Assembly (NCBI GenBank): GCA_048013815.1 | Contig: CM106586.1 | Span: 18,910,001-18,974,000, forward strand | Direction: 5' to 3' | Origin: Setoptus koraiensis | Taxonomy: Eukaryota > Arthropoda | Length of the DNA: 64,000 bases | Shown here: positions 1 to 11,470 of the stretch, one piece after another | Position numbering within the stretch: position 1 is the first letter of the stretch | Layout of the letters: the number at the start of each line of letters is the position of its first letter | The notes under the pieces: model-generated | Told to the model about the DNA's origin: nothing | The model's database searches: none | The model's input: only the letters and a program-made list of their open reading frames with translations | Program-made: the position numbers and the translations under genes

Positions 1-100
1 ATCATTCAGCTTCGGCTTGCCTCGCAAGCTTGTTTAAATGATAAAAATATCCGACGGCCACACATACATATCTCTGGTTCGTGTGCCAGCGCGCTGGCAT

Positions 101-183
101 TTGCTGCTGCCGCTGTTGTTGTTGGCGCTGTTGTTGTTGTTGGCGCTGTTGTTGTTGTTGGCGCTGTTGTTGTTGCTGTTGCA
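101..183. repeat. 18-bp GTT/GCT tandem array
   Basis: About four copies of an 18-bp unit of GTT triplets plus GGCGCT. Both strands stay open, giving poly-Leu or poly-Gln, so the open frames here are a product of the repeat. Confidence 0.85.
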
Positions 184-830
184 TCAGTGGCCGAAGCAAA
201 TCACAATCGATGGCGAGATTGGTCAATTTGATGAAATGATCAATTTGTACTCGCGGCACAGCACAGCTCCGATCGGGTGCGCGCAAATCGCCCTTGTGCC
301 GCACAATTTGTGCGTTCGTGGCGCGCGCGGATCATTTGGATTCTGGCATTTTCGCATTCTCGCATTCGCGGACATATTAGTATAATATTAATGGCCAATA
401 TTCATTGTCTCTCCTCAACAACTCGTGTCAACTGTACAAACTAACAACAGCGACGACAGCGACGACATCAAGTTGTCGCCCGCCAGAGCGCCAAACAATG
501 GCCGCCCAGACGCAACAACGCACTCGCTGTCCGGCGCCACTGTCGCTCGGGCCAATTAGCCCGATGATTTATGCCGCCCCATCTAATGGGCACTCACTCA
601 CTTGGCGCGACCATCTCGGCGGCGCGCCCATCCCGGCGGCGCACCGATCGCTTGCCGGCTCAACAAGCTTGGGCACTGCGAGTCGCGGCTGCAGCAGCAA
701 TCCGATTCCGTCCGATTGCGCAATATCGGCGGCCGATATTACAGCGCAACATAGCTCATGCTCATGTTCTGACATCGGACTCGCTCGCGCTTTGCTGGCG
801 CTTTGCCGGCCGAATGGCCGCTCCGCCAGC

Positions 831-896
831 AAAATGCCGACAAAATGCCGACGAAATGCCGACAAAATGCCGACGAAATGCCGACGAAATGCCGAC
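831..896. repeat. 11-bp minisatellite, six copies
   Basis: Six contiguous copies of an 11-bp unit, aaaatgccgac or gaaatgccgac, alternating only in the first base. The period is not a multiple of three, so every frame cycles through the unit. Confidence 0.95.
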
Positions 897-1926
897 AAAC
901 AGTGCAAAATATCCGGCACATCAACGGCCACACACGATACTAACTATCTGTTGTTTGCTCGCGGACTATATTAATAACAAATGATGGACATGATCGCGGT
1001 CATTTGTTGTTTGCGCTATGTTAATGGGCGCCCATCAATTTGGGCCCGCGGCTCGCGCGCGCCGCGCAATTCGGCCCGTTTCCATCTTTGGATGGGCAGA
1101 AAAACGAGCGCTTATTAATCAATATCTCCAATGATGCAGTTATCATCAACTAATGATCATTGATGTCCAGCAGCAGCAGCAATTACTGCTTGTTGCCGCT
1201 TGTTTGCCGGCCTCTCCCGCTCGCTGTGTGCCCGCCGCTCCGTGCCGCCGCTCCGTGCCCGCCGCTCTGTCCCGTGCCGGGCCACGCGGTGGCCGGACAG
1301 TGGACGCTCGCGGCGTGCACGTGCAGTTACAGTCTCTGCGAGTGTTACAATCTCAGCGAGTGTTGCAGTCTCAGCGGCGCGGGGCCCCCAAGAGCGCCCA
1401 TGCAAATGTCAAATGTGGCCCGTCAAAGTGGGCGCCGGCGAGCGGCCAGCGAAAGTCGCAACGATGCCCACAACGAGCGCAACGAGCGCAAAGAGCGCGC
1501 CACAGATACAACCGGCGGCCAACGAGCGAGCCAGTTGGCGAGCTCACTGAAGCATGCAAATTAATCGATTATATCGAGCCAATGCACATTGTTGGCAATG
1601 ATGATTAGTGGGCCGGGCCGGCCCGGCGAGCCGCTGCATCCGCTGCGGCTGGTTGTTTGCGCTCGCTTGTCACACAAACAACAAAATGATTATCTGCTGA
1701 TTATAGCGCTGATTGCGCACTGATTTAATCGGTCCCCTTTAGCCAGCCGCATGCTTAATGGCTGCATGTTCGCATACCCGCACGCACAATTGGCGATTGG
1801 CGGTGATGCCACCGACAACGACAAAATCTAAATAATTCGGCCCCAGTGGCGGCCGGCGGGGCCAGTGGGGCCACTAAGGTCGCCCGATCGGCCCATTCAA
1901 ATGTGTCTCTGCGGACAATGTCCAGT

Positions 1927-1956
1927 TGCAACAACAACAACAACAACAACAACAAC
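1927..1956. repeat. (CAA)n microsatellite
   Basis: About ten CAA triplets in a row. Similar short CAA/GTT runs recur across the flanks. Confidence 0.9.
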
Positions 1957-2212
1957 GGGCCAGTTAGCAGTTACAACATGCCAGTTGTAGCCACCAGCTC
2001 AATCGATCATCGTCGCGGTGGTTGTTGTCGCTGCCGCTTGCAGTTGCCACACTGGCCACAGTTGCGCAACGACGCCCGACGGTGCCCGGCGGTGCCCAAC
2101 GGTGCCCAATATTGCCCAATGCTGGCCATGACCATTGTCCGTTGCGAGGCGCCTCGTTGTCAATTGTAACAACATTTGTCTACACTCACAGTTACTATTG
2201 TTGTCGACACAA

Positions 2213-2373
2213 GTTGTTGCGTAACAACTGCTGGTTGTCGGATAAGCACGCTGGTTGTTGCGCAACGAGCGCCGTTATGCAACTGTAAGTAGCGGTCAGT
2301 GTTGTTACGCGACAACCGACGTCAGTCAGCGCTGTTGCGTAACAACTAACGGTCAGCGTTGTTGCATAACAGT
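2213..2373. promoter_or_regulatory. Cluster of bZIP-type palindromes
   Basis: Six near-palindromic 10-mers of the form GTTRYGYAAC or a one-base variant lie within about 160 bp, at 2216, 2257, 2274, 2304, 2334 and 2361. They read GTTGCGTAAC, GTTGCGCAAC, GTTATGCAAC, GTTACGCGAC, GTTGCGTAAC and GTTGCATAAC. C/EBP and PAR-bZIP factors bind TTGCGCAA or TTACGTAA-like sites. The clustering is visible; the regulatory role is inferred. Confidence 0.4.
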
Positions 2374-4000
2374 GTTGTGTGACTGTTCGCATGTGTGCGA
2401 CAATGCCAAATGAAAAGTGACCAGCAGACACAGATTTCGATCGCGCATCTTGGGCGCGTGTTATTCTTGCTCGCAACATTTACTGTGTTATTGTTATTCT
2501 CGGTGGCCGTTGCAGGCAACTGTGGGCCACTGCGGCCACTGCCATTGTGGGCCGCGGGCGAGTTTCTCGCGCGCACCAATCTCGCAAGACGGCCACCATC
2601 AAGTCGGCCACCATCAAGTCGGCCAATGCCGCTGACCGAGCGGCCCGGCGCCCACCGACCCACCAATTGGCGATCGCCGGCCGTCGCCCATTCAATCGAT
2701 CGGGTCGGCCCGGTTCGAGCGAACGTTCGATGCATTGATTTGCTATTCAAATGGCGGCCGCCCAGACCACAATTATATTATTCGGCCTGGCTGACTAATC
2801 TGCATGAGCTGCATCATGTGCGCAAGTTGCGTCCCTTGGGCGCCCGTGTTGAGCCCGTCGCCGCAGCGGGGCCGCGTGCCGTCGCGGCGCGGGCCCCACT
2901 GGCCAGCGACCAGCGACGATTAAAGGCGGATAATCGATGCTTGGCATTTAGTGTGACCGGTGCTGCGCGACAGACAAAGTGATCACTCGTTGTCAGCCAG
3001 TGGCAAAGTGGCAAAGTGGCGCCGTCTGGCCGGCGTCTGTCCGGCTCACACGGCGCCGGGCCCCCGAAGCAGGTGAGCTTGCGGTGCGATCGATCTGACA
3101 CTCGTGCCTCACAAGTGACACGCCGATATCAAGTGAGACCGACAAGACAACAACAACAACAACGACCGCTCATTGGGCGCGCCACGAAGCGCGTGTTTGT
3201 GCTCGTGGCAAGTGGCGCGCCGACAGTCACAAGAGCTGACTTTGTGACTGTCGCCGTGCCGTGCCGTGATCTGTCTCATTGTGACAACAATGACGCAATA
3301 ACGCTCGGCTGGGCTCGTCTGGCTCGGCTGTTGCCGTTGTTGTTGTTGCTGTCGTTGTTGTTGCTGTTTGCGCGCGCGACAATAATTGCAATAACTGCAA
3401 CTATACAATGCGCTCATTGAATAAACACATTTGATGCTTATTACATAACATTATTACACAGCATTATTGCATAACATTATTCATACTTGCGTCTCGAGCG
3501 CTGACAATGCTGCGAGTGCCCACTGACAACAGCAGCGACGACAGCAACAGCAACGACAACAACAACAACAAATCTGAATATCTGTCTTTGTGCGCCAACA
3601 GCGGCCAGTTCCGTTATTACTGCTGACCAATATTATTATTATTGTTGTTGTCATTATTCACACGTGATGCGCGCGGTGAGAAGTTGCTGTGAGAAGTTGT
3701 GAGCATTGGCCGAGTGGCGCCGTATGGTGACAGGCGCCCCTATGCAAAGACGTATGCAAAGTGTCGTCTTTGTCAACTTTTGTCGCTCGTGCGTCTCGGC
3801 CGTTGTTTTGTTGCGCAATAAACAAACAGCGCCAATTTCGGCCAAATGGTCGCCTCTTGGCGCCACAAGCAAGTCGCCCAGTGACCATTCGGCGGGGCCA
3901 GCGGGGGCGACTTGGCGCAACTTGCAAAATTATTAGCGGCCGCTCACAATGGCATGTGTGCGGCCACTTTGTGCCGACACCGCACACAACAGCAGCCCGT

Positions 4001-4070
4001 GTTACGCAACATCCCGTTGCGTAACACATTGTCGCGTAACATACCGTTACGTAACATACCGTTACGTAAC
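4001..4070. promoter_or_regulatory. 15-bp-periodic array of bZIP-type palindromes
   Basis: Five 10-bp sites start at 4001, 4016, 4031, 4046 and 4061, an exact 15-bp step: GTTACGCAAC, GTTGCGTAAC, GTCGCGTAAC, GTTACGTAAC and GTTACGTAAC. The 5-bp spacers vary more than the sites do in the left half. This is both a tandem repeat and a homotypic array of PAR-bZIP/CREB-like palindromes. Confidence 0.5.
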
Positions 4071-4240
4071 GGTGTTCCGTTGTTTGGGCACAACACGACC
4101 GAGTGTGGGCATTGTGGCACGGGCATTGTCGCCGGTGCAGTCGCCGGTGCAGTCCCGCTGTTCGTCGGGCATCCGTCATGGTGCCCGGTTGCGCGCGCGA
4201 TTATGAATATTCAAAGTGTTTATACTGGCCCGTGCACGTT

Positions 4241-4304
4241 GTTATTTCTAGTGTGTGCCCACGACGCGCTGGGCACAAAATAGAAATCACACACCAGAAA
4301 TAAC
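4241..4304. repeat. Hairpin with alternative pairing
   Basis: The left arm at 4241-4257 (GTTATTTCTAGTGTGTG) pairs with 4288-4304 with one mismatch. A copy of the core (TAGAAAT at 4281-4287) and GGGCAC at 4271-4276 allow a competing inner stem with 4244-4260. Two exclusive folds are therefore possible. Confidence 0.7.
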
Positions 4305-6114
4305 ACTCGTGTTGACATAAACAGCCAGACACACTCACCTGACGACAATAAGCTGGCCAGACGGGGGCCCAACGGAGGCCGCACACACACACGGGCCGGC
4401 AATATGAGGCGACCATTCAAATGAGATTCAAATAACTCGCCAGAGCGCGAATTAGAATTCAATCGTGGCGGCGCCACTTGGCCTCGATATAACGAAATTC
4501 CATTCGAGTTTCGCTATATGTTTGGCGAAATATATCGATGGCGCTGGCGTGCAAATTTGAATGCGAGCGAAAGTCACAACAATGGCACAACAATGAGCTG
4601 CAGCGCACCATTAATCAGAATTTAAATAGCCGCCGCCACTGACACCAGCGCCGCAGCCACCGAGGGCCTCGCTGAGGACCGCGGACGGGCTCGTAGTGTC
4701 GCGCCGCCGTTCGAGTGGCGCCGCCGCTGCTGCTGCTGGGGGCCTCACAAAGGGGCCAGAGTGGCGCCCAGAATAACAGTGTGACCGAGTGCGGCCGCCA
4801 ATCGGAATAAAATAAAATAATAAAATGAAATTCTTTGTGTCGACAGGAATTTGCGCCGGGCCGGATTTACATATAGATTAGCATAGCCGGGCGGGGCTGG
4901 CCGAGCGGAGTCGCCAGCCTCGCGCGGGCAATCGGTCGACCGTCGCTCGGTCGGTCGCCGCTCGTTCGGGCAATCGATTGTCGCTCGGTCGACTGTCGCT
5001 CGGTCGGTCGATTCGCGTTCGGTCAATTTGTGTCCGGCGAGCGGCGCAGTCCATTAGGCAGTGCGTCGGTGCGGGCATCGCGAGCCGCAATTGCGTCGAG
5101 TGACAATTGCGTCGATTGTCTATTGTCAATTTAAATTCATTTCATTGTGTCGCTACTTTGCGCCCTCGGCGCCACTCAGCGCGCTCAATCACTGTTGCAA
5201 TCACCGCTGGGCTCGGCGGGCGAGTGGCCGGCGTTGCAGCGGCCCGTCAATTGGGGGCGCTCTCATGCTCTTGTTACGTAATTGCATAATCGCCGGGCCG
5301 GACAGACCGGCGAGACCGCCGCCGCCGGCCGCACTGCACAACCGGGCACGGCACTGACCGTTCGACGCACAGTGTGTCGCGACAAGTGCGCTACCTGGCC
5401 GGCGCCCGTTTCGGGGCGCCCATCACGCTAATAGTTGTTGACCGGCACAGCGCAGCATTTGTCCGGCAACGGACAGCCGGACATATGTTTGTTGTTGCGC
5501 ATAAATCTATTTATCATCAATATTAATCAGTGATGAACACATGATAGTGGCCAGTTTTTTGTTGGTTGCTTGGGCATTTTGCATTGCAGCCGCGCTGTTG
5601 GCCGTTAGTATTACGCAACGTTGGCACACAACAGCAACAAACAACAAACAAACTTGTATTATATTATTATTATATCATTATACTATTATTATGTAACAAA
5701 ATTAGCATCGTGCCCGGCAGACAGGCGCACCACGTGCAGCAACGCGTATCACGCATTGCTCGTTACGTGCTTGCTATTGCAGCATTTGTGGATGTTGCAG
5801 TTGGCGTAATATCGGATATTTATGGATATTTATCGCCCAAATAAACTTTCAGGGACGCTCTCGTATGAGCGAGCCAGCACTGAACGTCTGGCTGACAATG
5901 GATCGTTATTGTCACCGATTAATGCTGAGTTGCTGACGACGAGCCGAGTTTCGGACGCTCCAATTTGGACGCTCCGAGTGACCAATCTCGACCAGCGGCA
6001 TTGTCGCGGCTGCCCGTAGACTGTGCGGCGCAGAGTGTGTGTGACAAGTGCCATTAGTCATTATTGATTGCTGCTCTCTCTCTCTCTCTATATTTATCTC
6101 TCTCTTACGTATTC

Positions 6115-6148
6115 TGTATTTTGGCCACTGGACAGTGGCCAAAATACA
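6115..6148. repeat. Perfect 16-bp inverted repeat, 2-nt loop
   Basis: The arms TGTATTTTGGCCACTG (6115-6130) and its exact complement (6133-6148) are separated by GA. A 34-bp near-palindrome without mismatches would extrude as a cruciform or fold as a tight RNA hairpin. Confidence 0.9.
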
Positions 6149-7953
6149 ACATATGTAACATATGTAGACTCATGCGCAACAGTAATAAGTTGATCATCAT
6201 GATATACATATGATAACAACTTGGCCACTTGGCCAGCATCACCCATCAGCGCAGCCTGTCAATAATTACATAACGCACACACCGATCCGATGCCGCGCGG
6301 CAACGTGTTTCAGTGGCCACGTCCGACGGTAACGGCGTCTCAATGGCAACCTCTTAATGGCGCTGCCAACGGCCAATGGACAGTTTAATATGTGAGTGTA
6401 TTAATATGATTATGAGCGACGAGCTTGTTGGCATGCAACGGTCACGCCATCACGCAAGCTTAATTTAAATTAATCTAAATAAATGATGATGATGCCTCAA
6501 TTTATAACTGCGCACTGTTGTGTCCACTCCAGTCGGGTGTCCATTTCGGCCATTTCGGCCATTTCGGCCCCGTTCCATTACGAGCTGGCAACAGCAGCAA
6601 CAACGGCAACAACGCACGCTGTCCACTTGGGGCACGCTCAGGTGAGCTACAACTGGCGCCGCTGTTGGCACTAATGATACATCTGTATATTGTATCTGTG
6701 TATTGTGTTTGCCAACAGCGCCCATTACAATAATGATGCCTTTCGGCCTCCAACAGAATATATAATATATTATTATATATTGATATAAATATAGTTACGT
6801 AATCATTGCACAGCTATCGATTGCGTAATACGTGTGTGTGTGTGTACGTGTTCACGGGTATGGTCAGTGTGCTGGGCACGAATGAATGTTTTAGGTTGTT
6901 GTGTACATTTTCATTGCGACGCCCATGGTAAACAACGACAGAGTGTATTGTTGGCATTGTATTCATCTGGTCACACAACAGCCAGTTTGAGATGATGTTG
7001 CGCAACATGCGTGCCACACATTTGCGTGCAGTCAGTGGCATTGTCAGCGACTGGCTTGTGATCGACAGTGGCAAACAACTCTAGTCAACTATGCAAATTA
7101 TTATGCACGCCATATGCCACAACAGCTCATTCGCGAATGTCGGCAATGGGACAGGTGAACCTATATGCACGAGCATACAGAAAGCATATTGCACGACCAT
7201 ATTACACGATATTACACGATATGAATAACAGACGGATAATACAAATATTGGTCTGGTTAGTGTTGCGTGGGCGGCCTCAAACGGCCTAAGCGGCCTCAGA
7301 CGGCCGCATACGATATAGGCAATGTTGACAATGACACAAGAGTGGCCCCTTTTCATCATCGACCAATTGAATTGATGAATGAACAACAAACTCGTTTGAG
7401 TGTTTGTTTATTTGTTTATGCATTATGATAATTAACCGCCTACCTATATTAACAGCGGCAGCGCTGAACGGCAGCCATTCTAATGAGCTGCATGCAGCAC
7501 AGGTGATGCACACAGGTGAAATATGAATACGACGGCGACGACGACGCTGCCATGATATATCGCGATAATTGAAGCGCACATCTCAACAAGTTTGCAAACT
7601 ATCATCATTAATGGCCAGCCAATGAGCAGCTCAATACAGGTGAGTATGTTAATTAAATTAATTGCCATTGCATAACTAGCTGAACAGGCTGGCTAAAGCA
7701 GCGAGTCCGGCCGACACACACACACCAATTGACGATTGGACGAGTGGAGTGAGTGTGACAACAGTGTGTCTCTCATGTATATTATGTAACAAGACAGACA
7801 AGATTGGTTTGCATTTGCAAATGCAGCCAAATAAATAATGAGAATGCGATGGTCAAAATTGTAATGAATGCAATGTCGCAGTTTACAAAGTTCATCATTT
7901 TGTTGCCATCTCCCAACTGTTTGCATGCCACCGATTTGCAGCCAAATTGCCAA

Positions 7954-8077
7954 ATTGTGCCACCTTGTGCCATCTTGTGCCATCTTGTGCCATCTTGTGC
8001 CATCTTGTGCCATCACTTATATTGTGCCATCGCTTATATTGTGTGCCATATTGTGCCATGAATTATATTGTGCCAGC
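7954..8077. repeat. 10-bp minisatellite (TTGTGCCATC)
   Basis: Five to six tight copies of TTGTGCCATC at 7954-8010 are followed by looser TTGTGCCAT units to 8077. The copies nearest the array centre are identical, so the array grew recently. Confidence 0.9.
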
Positions 8078-8607
8078 GCCACTAGAGAACAAATTTACAT
8101 TTTAACATTTTAAATGAGAGTTGGCCCGTCGTCAACAATGTTGACGATGACAACCAACTAATTATATTGTCTCTATATTACACTAATTATAAATTCATTC
8201 AACTTGAACTTTTATAACTTTTGTGTTGTTGCCAGACAACTTACAATTTGTTAGTACGGTACGGCACGGCACGGCACCAGACAGGTGAGCATCGCTATGG
8301 CTCGTTATGGCCAGGACAGGTGAGTGGCGCTGTTTGTTTGTTTGTCGCAATGGCGTCTAATTGATACTATTATTGTTGCTTATCATAATCAACTTATCGA
8401 AAGGCCCACAGACATACGGATATTTAATATTTATTTAATATTAATTTTTGCTGCTTGCTGGCTCACTGGCTCAATAACTCGATGTATAACTCAATGTATA
8501 ACTCAATGTATAACTCAATGGCTCAATGGCGCGTATAATGACTGTCGTCATTATTAAGAATTACTAATAATATTATTAATATTAGCCTAGCCAGATTGGG
8601 CCAGATA

Positions 8608-8644
8608 TTGTGTGTCGTCTGCTCGTCAAACAGACGACACACAA
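8608..8644. repeat. Perfect 14-bp hairpin, 9-nt loop
   Basis: TTGTGTGTCGTCTG at 8608-8621 and its exact complement at 8631-8644 flank the loop CTCGTCAAA. Confidence 0.9.
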
Positions 8645-8831
8645 CAGTCAGTAGCCCGCTAATGGTGCAACCAGCTCGCCTACTTATCTCTATCGGGCAT
8701 GAATTGCAATTGATTCTAATTAAACTTGTCTCGTCTGTCTATTCTCTAGTCAATCATAGGCCATAGTTATAATTCATTTATTCATGCTCAAGGAGGTGAA
8801 CGATCATCATTGAACACACACCGAGCTCACA

Positions 8832-8872
8832 TTTATTCGTCTCGTCTGAGATTGCAATCTCAGGTGAATAAA
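8832..8872. repeat. 18-bp palindrome inside a wider inverted repeat
   Basis: CTGAGATTGCAATCTCAG (8846-8863) is a perfect palindrome. TTTATTC at 8832-8838 pairs with GAATAAA at 8866-8872, giving a second outer stem. One CAGGTGA word overlaps the palindrome end. Confidence 0.85.
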
Positions 8873-9203
8873 TTAATGTTGAGCGAGTGACTTGTGAGAG
8901 AGAATAAAGAGAAAATTAAAATTGACTTTAAATCTCGTCTACACAACACTAACTATTTGCACTAACTAACATGCGATAGTTATATTTCTCTGTAGTCTCA
9001 TCAACTACAACAATTATCAACTACAACAATTATGTGTCTGTGCTGTGTCGAGCTCGTCATCGGCAATTTGCAAATGATCATCATACACAAATATCAATAC
9101 TAATATCACCCTGTTGTTAGACGGTGAGATAAACTCAAATCAACTAAGATAATCTCTGCCGATAATGGCGCTGTCAGTATCGTGCCATTTCCACACTCGG
9201 CTT

Positions 9204-9233
9204 TCCAGTGGAGACTGATATCAGTTTCGACTG
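9204..9233. repeat. Nested inverted repeat
   Basis: The outer arms CCAGT and ACTGG enclose the 12-bp palindrome ACTGATATCAGT. It is the same two-level design as at 8832, 60776 and 61061. Confidence 0.6.
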
Positions 9234-10360
9234 GGCTTAATTTGAATTTACTCTCAATGTTGCTGCTGTCAATCAACCGATGGCTGCTCGCTCGCAACTG
9301 CCATCATTGAAACTATTATTATTGTAACTATTATTATTGCGACTAGCATTATTGTAACTATTATGACTAGTGTAATTATTACCATTATTGTAATTATCAT
9401 GCTTGTTGTTACGATGGCCAACAGGCGACACAAATTTGCATTATCATTAATTATCGTTATCAATCGGCAGTTGTGCGGGTTGATTGCGCACAGGTGACAA
9501 GTGACTTTGTTTGTTGTTTGTTGATTGTTTTGCTCAACAGCGACGTTCGTTACCTGTCTCACAGTCTCACTGTCTCGTTGTCAGCGGCGCCTCGCCACAG
9601 CCGACAACCAATGCCCACCGACACCGTGTTTCCGACAGCTCGCACAAGGTGCCCTCCACCCCCCGCAGTCTGTCAGCCTGGGTGTTGCGGCGGCTTCGGC
9701 GGCTTCGGCTGGCAATCTTTGCGATAAGCTGCCGGCCCGACTCGGCCTCGTGTCGCCATGCCAGAGCCGGCTCTTGGCAAGGCGCACGAGTCGGCGAGCG
9801 CCTCTTGCGCGTAACGTCATTGCATCATCGTGGCTGCTATTTATGCTATTCATATCGTGTTGCTACGTTTATAGGATTGCGCGTATCGCGTTTGTTGTCG
9901 CTACTTCAGTTGTGAGTGGCATAATTAGTTGCATTGGGCAATTAGCGCTAATGTAACCATCGACAATGAGTGTTTACACGCGATTACTTAATTATAAGTG
10001 CAATGATCGATTGCACCAAACAGCCAGCCACAAATAACATTGCCATAACACTGCCGACTGATTGAGCTCGGCAATAAAACTATCGAGCTTGCCGATAAAC
10101 CGATCGAGCTTGGCGATAAATTGATTGAGCTTGCCGTAAAATATCCGCTGCTACTCACCTGCTGTCTCTGTCGCTACCTGTCGGCGGTGCGCACAAGTGT
10201 AAATTGACTGATTTGAGCTGACTGGCTTCACTATTGATTGGCGGCCACCATGGGCTTATGCAGATGAGCTTGCGATTGTTGTCGTGCCGGTCGGCGTTGT
10301 CGTGGCGGTCGGTGTTGTCGCTTCACTGTGGCACTGTCTGTTTGCTGTGTCGCTAACTGT

Positions 10361-10450
10361 TTGTGAATACTTGTGAATAGTTGCGGATAGTTGCGGATAG
10401 TTGCGGATAGTTGTGAATAGTTGTGAATAATTGTGAGTTGTCGTGAATAG
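10361..10450. repeat. 10-bp minisatellite, nine units
   Basis: Nine 10-bp units of the form TTG(C/T)G(G/A)ATAG are perfectly phased from 10361 to 10450. Three identical TTGCGGATAG copies lie in the centre, with diverged TTGTGAATAG copies on both sides. Confidence 0.9.
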
Positions 10451-11376
10451 CGGCCAATGGTCGCGAGCAGTCGCCTATGAGTGATTGGCTTCTATGGCGT
10501 CTATGCAAATGTTGCCTATATCACTGCTGCTGGCTGCATGTCATTGTTGCTGCTGGCAAGGCGACCTATATGAACGGCTTGACAATTGAACGGCTGGCTC
10601 GATTATTCGATTCGAAGCTCGACTCGGTTCGATCCGCTCGATGCCAGTTCTATCTCGGTTGTATTCGAATGAGAGCAGACGTAACCACTTGTGAGACTGT
10701 CGCTCGCTCGCTCGCAACTTGCAATTCTCGCCGCCAGCTCTCCTTTTTCCCCCGCCTGCCCTCTGCCGCTCGCACTTGTCGAGCTCTTGGCCAGCCGCCC
10801 CCCGTCGCTCTGCGGGCTTGCCGCCCCCTTTCGCCCCTCTCGCCCCCTCACTTGCTCACTATTTAGATTCATCATTATTAGTTGATTTTGTGTCTCTCTC
10901 TCATGCGCACACACTACATTAGCGGACTAGCCAACAGCCACATGCCCTGTCCACTAGCCATAATTGTGACTGTTGGCTGCGCACTGCTCAGTGGCGCCAC
11001 CTCACGGTCAATCTCCTCATTGGCTCGCTCACACACAGGCTTGCACAGGCCACCATGTGTGTCCACTTTGCGCCAACTCACACCACTGGCCTGAGCAACG
11101 CACTTGTCAAGCTCAACCAATTCAACCAATAATTGGTACCAATTAATTAGTATCAGTCAATATCAGCAAATTAACTTGCCGCATATAGATTCACCTGTTT
11201 CGCCTGTCATTTGCATAATTGATGAGCGCGCATGCACACAAACACTGACAACACACACAGTGAGCTGAACGAGCGCCGCCGCTGCTCTAAAAAAGCTCTC
11301 CTCCGTTGCGCATGCTCGCGCTCATTTGCATACCGTGCATGCAAGTTGCGCAATCATTTGTGCACACGCATATAGA

Positions 11377-11470
11377 GCTGTCAGACAATCGGCCGTTTAG
11401 GCTGTCAGACAATCAGCTGTTTAGGCTGTCAGACACAATCGGCTTTTTTGGCCGTCAGACAACCAGCTGT
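11377..11470. repeat. 24-bp tandem array
   Basis: About four copies of a 24-bp unit starting GCTGTCAGACAATC. Related GTCAGCTGAT/ATCAGCTGAC arms follow at 11530-11600 and can pair with each other. Confidence 0.8.

Larger units (their letters stand above)
1..6600. other. Non-coding block A, low-complexity and GC-rich
   Basis: I recognise no conserved gene here. Long open frames exist on both strands, but they read as runs of one or two residues (Gln or Leu at 40-200, Cys/His/Arg elsewhere), as expected of GC-rich simple DNA. The block holds an 18-bp GTT/GCT array, an 11-bp array, two groups of bZIP-type palindromes, a triple-arm hairpin at 4241-4304 and a perfect 16-bp hairpin at 6115-6148. 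GGCGCC, GGGCCC and GGCC words are frequent. It may be intergenic or intronic. Confidence 0.6.
6639..9497 (+). promoter_or_regulatory. Run of ten CAGGTGA words, same strand
   Basis: Copies start at 6639, 7152, 7500, 7513, 7637, 8282, 8317, 8861 and 9491, with a tenth inside the wider hairpin at 8861 counted once only if the overlapping call is merged; at least nine are distinct. Chance expectation for one 7-mer on one strand in 2.9 kb is about 0.2. They could be E-boxes or splice-donor-like sites. No open exon precedes them consistently. Confidence 0.35.
6600..9600. other. Non-coding block B with co-oriented CAGGTGA words
   Basis: No gene is recognised. Ten copies of CAGGTGA lie on the + strand between 6639 and 9497, and I saw no TCACCTG in this stretch. 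The word is both a perfect 5' splice-site context (CAG|GTGA) and a Snail/ZEB-type E-box. The block also has a 10-bp tandem array at 7954-8077, hairpins at 8608-8644 and 8832-8872, and ATT-rich short repeats at 9300-9410. Confidence 0.5.

Noticed and set aside
2-385. Open frames with poly-Gln and poly-Leu on the two strands
   Set aside because: They are the two readings of the GTT/GCT array at 101-183, with no conserved residues around it.
4001-4075. Regular short repeats as a CRISPR array
   Set aside because: Units of 15 bp with 5-bp spacers are far from CRISPR dimensions, and the DNA is eukaryotic.
10626-10635. GGTTCGATCC, similar to a tRNA B box
   Set aside because: It is one base short of the GGTTCGANTCC consensus, and no A box or cloverleaf can be drawn around it. 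I found no tRNA or rRNA gene in the window.
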